Positions 39,901 through 49,644 of a stretch of 64,000 bases of DNA are shown one piece after another. Numbering within the stretch: the first letter of the stretch is position 1; each line of letters opens with the position of its first letter. Source of the stretch: Aphrophora alni (Eukaryota > Arthropoda > Insecta > Hemiptera > Aphrophoridae); assembly GCA_963513935.1 (NCBI GenBank), contig OY740776.1, forward strand, positions 11,872,724 through 11,936,723, given 5' to 3'. The notes beneath the pieces are model-generated. The model was given only the letters and a program-made list of their open reading frames with translations, did no database searches and was not told the DNA's origin. The position numbers and the translations under genes were made by a program.

Positions 39901-42900
39901 CTGGCAAAGTAAGTGAAATGATTTTTCTAATATAGCATTTTGATGAACAGTATTAATGGAGCAGAGTATAGAACTCTGTTTTAAGATGAAAATAAAATTA
40001 TTTATTTATTTTCTTTTATCACAAACTTATAAGTTTTTATACAGAAGCTAAGGTCCAAATTTTCAACCTAAGCTTACGTATAATATGTAAGTTTTTTATC
40101 ACTTAAACTCACTAACTTGCATTTTCACCAAACCAATCATAACGAAAAACCTAAATAAATGTTTATAACAACACACCTGCTCTGCCATTTGTGTACTGTT
40201 ATAAATTCATGACAACAGTTTTTCTAGGTTCATCACAACTTAACAGAATTAAATTTCCCACTTGTTAGTGAAGATGGATTTTTACATTATATTATAATGT
40301 CAAAAACAGCCATCTACATTAATAATCGTACTAGCAGGAATCGTTTAAAAAAATCATCTGGTTGAACTTGTCGTCCAAGACAGCTGGTGATTCGAAAAGT
40401 GTCATTAACTATCTCAGGCAAGACAGCTGGCAGTTAAAGGTTTAATTTCTAACTATTTTATACAGATTAAACATAACATTGTATATTTATTGTAATTGAA
40501 GTCCTAATGTTTATTTTCAGGTCCTATTAGAATTGAGTGACTTAGAGTTAGAATGTGGTCTCGGAATCACTCATCCTATGCATCGCAAGAAGTTACGTTT
40601 AGCCATTGAAGAACACAGACATCCTGCTCTGGTTAGGTATCCTTGTATAGCTCAGTTAGGGCACACTTGGGTGTCCAGTGAGTGGCTACCTGATCTTGGT
40701 CTTGCTCAGGTATATATAACATCTCATTGTCACTATATAGTTTTGTATTAAATCATGTTGATATTATAAGTAGGTATAGGTTGATTTTTGTGTTTATTTA
40801 AGAGGATTTATCATAATGCTTAGTTTTGTTTCCAAATTGAATTAGTTTTAAAATGTGCTTCATTCAACCATCTTTAACCTTTTGTATAACTTATGATAGA
40901 TATGTCCATCTAGTATGTTTTTACAGGATTCATGGGCTGTGAACATGGTTTTCATTAATGGGTCAGGATTTATAAGGACCCCACCCATCCAAACTTTCAA
41001 GAATCAACTATATATTATATGTTAGTTTAGGTGCCTTTTCTTTAAAAACAAAAGTTAACTATCAACCTTTTCCTGCAGATATATGATCTCAGTGTGTTAA
41101 TAAAGTTCCTCCCTCCTACCCCCCTTAACCTTAACTTTTCTATAAACTTAAATAGAGCCAAAGACTTTTGGAACTGTTAACTAGGTCACCTGAAGATTCT
41201 TTTATGATAGTTTGGAATTTTGGACCTCCTCCTAAAGGAGAGAATTTTCGGGTACTCAAAATTTTCAAAAAAAAGGAACATAAAAAGAAAATCACTGTTT
41301 GTGAGTATATTGTGAAGTACTAAAATGAACTGTGATTACATCTGGATTCATTTTTCTGGTTATTTCTGTAATTTTCCTTTAAATATTATGACACAATTTC
41401 ACCCAATTTATTGCAATTCCTTTGGCCAATTTTTATATTTCAAACACCACCCTTTGATTCTCGACAAGGCATGATTTCCAAACGATTTGAAACATCTCCT
41501 TGACCTTCCATCTATTAACCATTGCTAAAAAGTTTAACTTTGGAGGTAGATTCAGTATGGAAAGAAAATAGAGCAGTGAATCAATGTACTCCGTAATCGG
41601 AAGCTCTAACAAAATAGTATATAGTAACTGGGATTGGAGTATTTGGACCAAGAATCAAGTATTTCAAAGTCATGGGCAAGTTCTCGTGCGAAGAATACTC
41701 AAGCAGAAATTCACGCAATAGAGAGATGTGTACAGTTCAACCTTGATAGAAAATTATTGCCTAGGAAAATGAGTTTCTCAAAAACAAGAAAGTAACTCAA
41801 TCTGCGTGACTGGAAGCACAGGAGTAGAAGGAAATGAACTTGCAAGAATGGAGGCAAGCACCTCCCCTACATAGGAACAGAACTATTTTGTGGCCTTGAA
41901 GATGCTTATTTCAAGGAAGTACTAAAGAAAGAAGAAGATCTATTTCTTGTTGTTTAAAGGCGCAAAACCTCTTGATCACCATCCCCTTAAAAAAATAAAG
42001 AAGAAAAGAGCATGAACAGATTCTTACCACTCGATTACTCTAATAGTGTCAGTGTTGGAAAATAATAAGAGTTGGTGAAGAGAGACTTGATAGAAAAGAT
42101 GAAATAGAGGGACTTAACCCAAGACTACATGAAAGAAGGTAGATCCAGCTAGTTTCTCTTGAAATTACCAAATCAATAAAGTGAGCTCATGAGGGCGGAA
42201 AGAAGAAGACGTTGAGAGAGCAAACTTATAGAAAAAATACCTTAACTGCCAGACCACTCCTGGAAAGTTATAACAAGAGAAAGTCAAGAGCATCCATCAG
42301 GTTATGTAAAAATATGTTTAAAACATTGAAAGGGTTCTTATCGAGGTATTGTAAACTCACGAAACACCTTAGAGAGGTCGGAGTAAAGAGGGATGGGACT
42401 TGCAGATTTTAACAAGCAGGGATTGAAACTCATCTTTATTAGTCAAATGAGGTGCACTGATGCATAAAAGTGTGGGGTAGTACTAGATTTATTTAAGGAG
42501 ATACCAACTCCTCACCTTCTTCATGTACTGAACTTCTTGAAGGAGAGGGAGTTGAAAGGGCTTCTATCGACAGGAAGTTCCCATTTGAGTTGACAATAGA
42601 TCTCTTAAGGTTGCAGTGTAATACACCCACACAATAACACAAGATCGTAGTGTATCACAACACCCTTGGTGCATGTTCACATTTTAACTGATAATTCCCA
42701 AATAAGAATTTTTAAGATATGGTTATGAGTACTTTTTGTATGATGGATTAGGTAAGAATGTAGTGTATTTGTACCTTTAATTTATTTTCCTATGAAAAAC
42801 TTTATAATAAAAACTTTGTTTTGTTTAATAGTATTCAGAGAATTTTGCTACTAACATGGTGGATGCAAGGATGCTGGATCATTTAAGCAAAAAGGAACTT

Positions 42901-45900
42901 GAAAAGTTTCTTGGTGTCACAAGAAAGTTTCATCAGGCTTCAATAGTTCATGGTATACATCTTTTACGGATGATGAAATATGATCGACAGGTAATTAACT
43001 TACTTTTACTAACTACCAATTTTTATATTTTTATTAATAATTATCCAATTCATAATACTGTATTTAAATGTTTAACTTTTTTTCTTTCTCATGTATATGT
43101 AGTATTGAGAAAATCAATGTCGAGTTTGTTGCAGATCCACTGAGTCCAAAAATATACTTTTTATACTGTTGTATGTTTCTCCTTTGTCTGTCTGGTGACT
43201 GTCATATGTGTATTTTCATTATTGTTTAGCCCCTCAACATGGTTTGCCGAGCACACTCACATGATAAGGAACTAAAATACACATGATTGAACTAAGCATC
43301 AGTTCTTAAGTGTAATTTTATAACTAAAATTAAACACTGTCAAACAATATAATGGTTGTGGGAACCAAAAACTTATACGTATATCAAAAGATATATACTT
43401 TAATAAAGTTAAAAAAATCTTATTCTCGAAGTGTATCGTTAGAATTTTTGTAGCTTAACAAGCGGTTGTATAAAAAAGTAATTTTTCTTTAATATTCATT
43501 AATTAAAACATAATAATAAAAAAAAAAAAAAACTTTCCTTGACACGATACATATAAATTAAAATAGTTTTCTGAATATTTAGAATTATAAACTAAGATTT
43601 TAATGATTTTTTTAAACACCAACACTGTATGAATCCTAGTAATTTTCTTTTAAGGAATGGTTCAACTATTGTTGGGATTAAATGTGCTTGAATGTGTGAT
43701 AAGACATGAGGCGTGAAGACAAGTTTCATTTTATAGCGAATGTTTTTAGAAAAGTAGCCCTACCCACCCCTCACCTATTCTGTTGCTTTATGGTGCACAT
43801 ATACTTCAAGTCTTTGTCTTTATTCCATCTCTACTTCAGGTAGAAACCAAAGGCTTTCTTATTCAAATCACCACAAATTCCAAAATGTTTTATATAGTTT
43901 AACACGTTTCTTACAGGCTTTAGCAGTAAGAAGACACCAGTGTGAGACTATTGATGCTGATCCTTTAGTTTGGACCAATCAAAGGTTTATTCGTTGGGCT
44001 CGCAACATTGACCTTGGAGAATATGCTGATAACCTTAAAGGTAAGTTGTGTTAAGACTTGCACAATTATGCCTCTAAAGTTTGATAGAACAATTTCTTAA
44101 AGGTATTTTGAACTGTTAATCAAAACCAATTATTCTAAGATTACTTAAAATTATTTTTAAAAAACAAAAGTCAGCAAATAAATACATGATTTGTCAACTC
44201 ATAAAAATACAGAATTTTATTTTAAAATTATGTACATGAAATCGAAATGAATTTATTACCAGCTGAGCTAAATTTTTAACGTGAAATATCAAAAATAATA
44301 TATGTCATGTCTCAAATTTACTGGTTTTCTCTTTTAAATAATATTTTTCAAACAGGAACCCCGAATTGGTATTCTTCTTAGCGGTTATATTTGTGCTGTT
44401 TTTAACACTCAATATAATTTACTGTATGCAAAAGAACAAAATATCTTATTTTCTCCAAAGGTTGCCTTATTTCTGTTGCAATTTCTCTTTCTTTCAAAAA
44501 TACATCACCGCCTCACCAAACCGGATCAAAAGATAATCTGATGTCATCATAAAAAACCTTGGTGATATCTCCAACACCTCAGCTGACCTAAAAGCTCTAA
44601 TGACTTCTTTAAAATACTGGCTTGCAATAAAAATCTCAAAGTTAGAGTTTCCTAGATGGGGCACCAAGATTGGGTCTATTGGATAATAATTTAATAGGTT
44701 ACGTGGGCGTACCCAGCGATGTGCAGGGGGGGATGCTGCCCCCCCCTGGAAGCAAAAATAAATCTTTATTATACATTTTGTTGCTGGAATTTAATACAAT
44801 TCTTGAAATAACTATTTTAATAATCAATTTTATATTAAATTACCATGGCTTGCCCCCCTCTAGTTTTGATCCTGGGTATGCCCTTGATAGGTTATAAAAA
44901 AATCAGAACTATTAAAAAAATATAGCGATTACTTATTTTATAGAAAAACGAGATATTTAAGAGCTGAAATCAAAATTCAACTCTATTGAATGTGAACCAA
45001 TATAATATTGAAATACTGATGTTATGATATCATTTATTTTATTCAATAGTGATTTATTTGTAGTATACTGTAATTCCCACTTTCACCCATTGAGAATATA
45101 TCTTTTATTCTGGCATAAATAAAGTTAATATACCATTGTGATTGAATTTCGCTCTGTGTGTATTGTTTTGTTTTATATTATTCAGTATCCAAAAATTCTG
45201 TTGTTACATTGAAGTATTTTCTCTTCTTTTTTTTTAAATGCTTACCAGCGTCTAAGGACCACAGAAATATCATTTCCTCTCCTACTCTTTTCTCTCCTTT
45301 CCTCCTTTTCCACATCTCTTTCATTCTCTCCGATTGTAGTACCTTTCTTTCTTCTGTCTATTTTTCATTCCTGCAATCTTGTTTTGCTCCCTAACAATCT
45401 TTCTTTTTGAAAATTGATTCTCTACATTGTTTCCAATCTAGGCGATCTTCATTTGTAATTTCAAGTTGGTGGAAGTCTGCTTTCATCTGCTTTACGTACG
45501 TTTTATGGTTCATATTTTTTTGCGAAAATTTGTTTGTGAAATCTGGTGGCATCTATTCGGATCTAATGCCCGTAGAATTTCAGCTGCCTTTTTCTCATTA
45601 TGGTTTTCCAATTTTTCGCCTCTTTCTTTGTTGGATTTCAGTATATAGCAGGTCTTGGTTATTCTTGGGCCATTCTTCTCAGTATTCTACTTTCAGTTTT
45701 GAGGAGGCTTTCTAAGTTGTTCAGGTTTGTTGTTTCTATTCTGTACAAGATTACCGGTCTCACCACAGTGTTGTAGTGTTTTAGTTGGCAATTGTGGATG
45801 TTGTCAAAAAATTGTGTTATATTATGGTAATAAAATAAACATCAAATTCTACCTGTAAGACTCTAAAGTGTATCCTAATTTAAAAGAAATTTATAGCTTA

Positions 45901-48900
45901 TTCTATTGTGATCATTTGTATTCCTAATTGTTGTATACTGTCTTCGATATTATTCACTGTCAAAAATTTTTGTTATTTTGAGTGGCTTTCTTTTTTTATA
46001 TTTTAAATTCATTTCATCAACCAAAATGTAGTAGTAATTTTAAAGATTATTTTGGTTAGCATTAATAATGTCACTTGTTATAAAAAAAAGTAAGCTGCGA
46101 CAGAGCTAGTATAAAGAGCATAGAAGATTCAGAAGATGAAATTCTTTCATTTGAAGATAATTTTGAAAAATATTACGATTCTGAAAAAAAAAGTTAAAAT
46201 GAAAAGACAAATTTGTGAATCTGTCAGAAGATTTATGGGAAACCAGGTTCAAGTTTCTCAGTTTCTTTCACATCCACATTGAAAAACATTCTCAATTTTA
46301 ATTAAACAAATCTTGTTAAAATACACAGATGAGTCAAGAATTTTCTACTGCAAAAACTATAATTATTAGTGTTCAGTTCTCCAATGTAATTTTTGTTTGG
46401 TATTTCTATTACTGCTGAACTACTCTGTTTTAAGGTCATTATAACCCTTACACAAATGAATTTCCGGGATACACGTAACGTGAAGAAACATGTAATGTTG
46501 TCATCTGGGTTCAAACCTGTGTCCTTTTAATAGTACTACCATGAGATAAGTATGCATCTCTGACAACCGAGCTCCCTTCAAATAGTCTAAATTTGATAAA
46601 AAAGTGAACGAATCTTCTATTAAGTTACTGAACCTCCCAAATTAGTCTACTTTCATCCAAGCTCTAGAAAGATATGACTTTTATTACAATCATATCTAAG
46701 GCCAACCAAATCTACCTTTGTTTAACCCAAATTACATTTTTTGTTTATATTGATACAACTCACTTTTCGCATGACTCAATAGACTCTGAGCAGCTTGTTC
46801 TATTAATTCACTCTAAACAAATATTTGGTATTATCATTATCAATCTTTTATTTCCGCTGGAAAGTATAGTAACATCATTAATTCTTTAAATTTCATTTGT
46901 GTCTTACTCATTTGGTTATTTCACATTGCAGACAGCGGAGTTCATGGAGCACTGGTCGTATTGGAGCCATCGTTGAGCGGCGACACTATGGCAACGGCGC
47001 TAGGTATCCCGCCTTCGAGGCACATGATTCGCAGACATCTTACTACGGAACTGGAGGCCCTCGTTTTGCCAGCAAGGTATGTCGTCTTTTGTCAACCAGA
47101 ACAAGAGTACAATCAACGTACCAATAGGTAGTCAGCGAGGTCTCGGCAAATAGAAAATTAACAGATAATAATTATAAATAATTAGCTTTCAATTTCTAAT
47201 GTTCTGAATGGGCCGGTGTTTTACAAATTACTGATAATCCATTCTACAACACAGTGTATTAAATTATTATGTGATTAATTTCACTTGTAAACAAGTCTAA
47301 ATCTAGTTTTTGCTTTTAAATCGGTATATTTTAAACACAACCATTTTTTCCCCTCCTAATTCGCAAGTGGCTTCCACTTGACCAATTTTCATCATTAAAA
47401 AAACGTTAGATCTTTACACAGACGTGTCATCAACCATTAGTTTAAAAAAATAATTTTTTAATGCTTCAAAAATTCAGAACAATATCTCATTGTATTTTGC
47501 GTACAAATTTAAATACTATAGCAACTAGTACAATAATACACACAAATAAGATCCATCAATGTTAATAATTAACCTAAAAGATAGGTTAGGTCTAGCCTTA
47601 ACCACTGTAAAAAATATTAAACTTTTCAAATCTGATTCAATGTATGGCTCTCTATAATTTCATTTTGTTGTTTTTTGTCTTTAATTACATGACAAATTGT
47701 TGTAATCATTAAACTCAACTGTTTTTATATGATTTATCTTCTTTAATAGTGTAAAATAGCTAATCAAATTGAAGTTAGTTTAGCCATGACTTGTTTATAA
47801 TGCACAGAATCCCTGCACAAATGCATACTAGTTCGTTTGTAATTATTTTCCTTCCTTTTTTGCATAAAAATTAAACCTTAAAACACATATCAATTCATCA
47901 TAGATTATATATTTTTGAAAAAACAGCTTTATCATTACTGCTTATTGAATATTGTCTTTTTTCTTCTCGCTTTGCATCTAAACCATATTACATTGAATGA
48001 GTGAACGGAATTGTTATAACCGTTGTATACTTAAATATACAGATATATTTGTTGTTGGGTTACTTGGTTTTTCCTCACTTGATTAACATAAACAGTTCAC
48101 AAATATTGCACTATCTTTCTCATATATTTAGGAACAAAACCAAAACCTATACAAACAAAAATTATTCATTGCCTTATTTCCAAAATGTGGGTTAAGTTGT
48201 TATTGGTAAACAAGTGAAAATTAACCTTAACCCTTCAACGCGGTAAGCCGTTCCGAGCGCTAGACCCTGTGGTGCGGTAGTTAAAATCGTCGACTAACAT
48301 TTCCTTCTCTTGTGGATTGTCTGGCGGGACATTATACGTATTTACATTTACTGTAACTTCCTCATTATCTAAGATTATTGCGGTATCATTAGCCACATTG
48401 CATATATTTACAACTTCATCACCACTATCATGATTACCTTCAATATTTGGATCACAATGGAACTCCATTTGAGCGTAATCCAAAAAAACTCGCGAATATT
48501 ATCACTTTGCGGTTCCCACATTATCACTAAAACACAATATACACTAGAACTAATCACACGATCTACTGTCAAACTGTTAAAAATATTACACTTATAAATA
48601 AATGAGGTTATAATAACCTATAACACACGAGAGCCCTCCACGAACCCGCTACAGCTGTTTGTATATAGCCACGTGTTGTTTCCTTTTCTGAATGTCACGG
48701 TGGTCTAGAAATAAAAATCAATAACTAAACAGATAGCATTTCTCTTGGCAATGTTCTGGGTATACGCTCAGTTCATAAAAGTTCTTTATTTAGACGCTAG
48801 AATACAGCACGTACCGCAGCGACATTTAACGTCTTTAGACGGGCGACCGCGCCAGAAGGTGAAAGTTTGGCCCCGTCTATAGGCGGTTCACCGCGTTGAA

Positions 48901-49591
48901 GGGTTAAATGAGTTGATATTGAAGGAAATTTTACACTCAGGGTCTAACTTTATTGTGTACATGGTTGGCAATCCTAAAGGGACCTAGTTGGATCTACATT
49001 TTTCATATAGTCTTGGGTTAGATCCCTCTCTTTCATCTTTCAACATTCTCAAAAACAATCTTACCGGATTATATATGTAGACAGACAGAACCGCTAATAA
49101 ATGAAATAAAATATTTTTAGTTCAAAGTTTTTAAATAGATTAACCTTTTGAGTCCCATGCTCGTGTATATATGAGCAGAAGGTAACCTTTCCTGAGGGCA
49201 CCTAACACTAGTGCATGTTTTATTTCAGCTACAATTTCAAAATATACGATTATCGTAGGAAAGGTTGACATCGTAGGTGACATATTCGTAATTTTTTTTA
49301 ATGCTTTTAGCTTCATTATATAACAGGTGGTTACACTACATTTTTTTTTTTTTTTTTCGTCTTCTGGTTTTGTATTTACCAGGTGTTAATTCGAAACCGA
49401 GTCACAACAATGATTTAGCAAAGAAATAAGACCATATATTACCGTACTAAAGATGGCTTCAATGATTTGTTTGATAATTTTATTGACAATATAATTATTC
49501 AATTCATAATGCAAATTAGGCCACAAGTAGTAGTAAATTTATATCAAATTTTAATATTATGTAACTCTTTTACTTTTTTTTTTTTTTTCAA

Positions 49592-49644
<53 letters not shown>

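Larger units (their letters stand above)
40710..42831 (+). other. Intron between exons H and I
   Basis: A 2.1-kb intron with a second LINE RNase H remnant (41680-41945) immediately followed by a family 2 copy (41940-42160). 40710-41680 and 42160-42831 show nothing specific. Confidence 0.75.
44041..46931 (+). other. Intron between exons J and K
   Basis: A 2.9-kb intron. It holds a hAT-type MITE (44702-44886), a reversed LINE remnant (45420-45790) and a tRNA-like SINE (about 46300-46576, minus strand). 44041-44690 and 44900-45400 show nothing specific. Confidence 0.75.
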
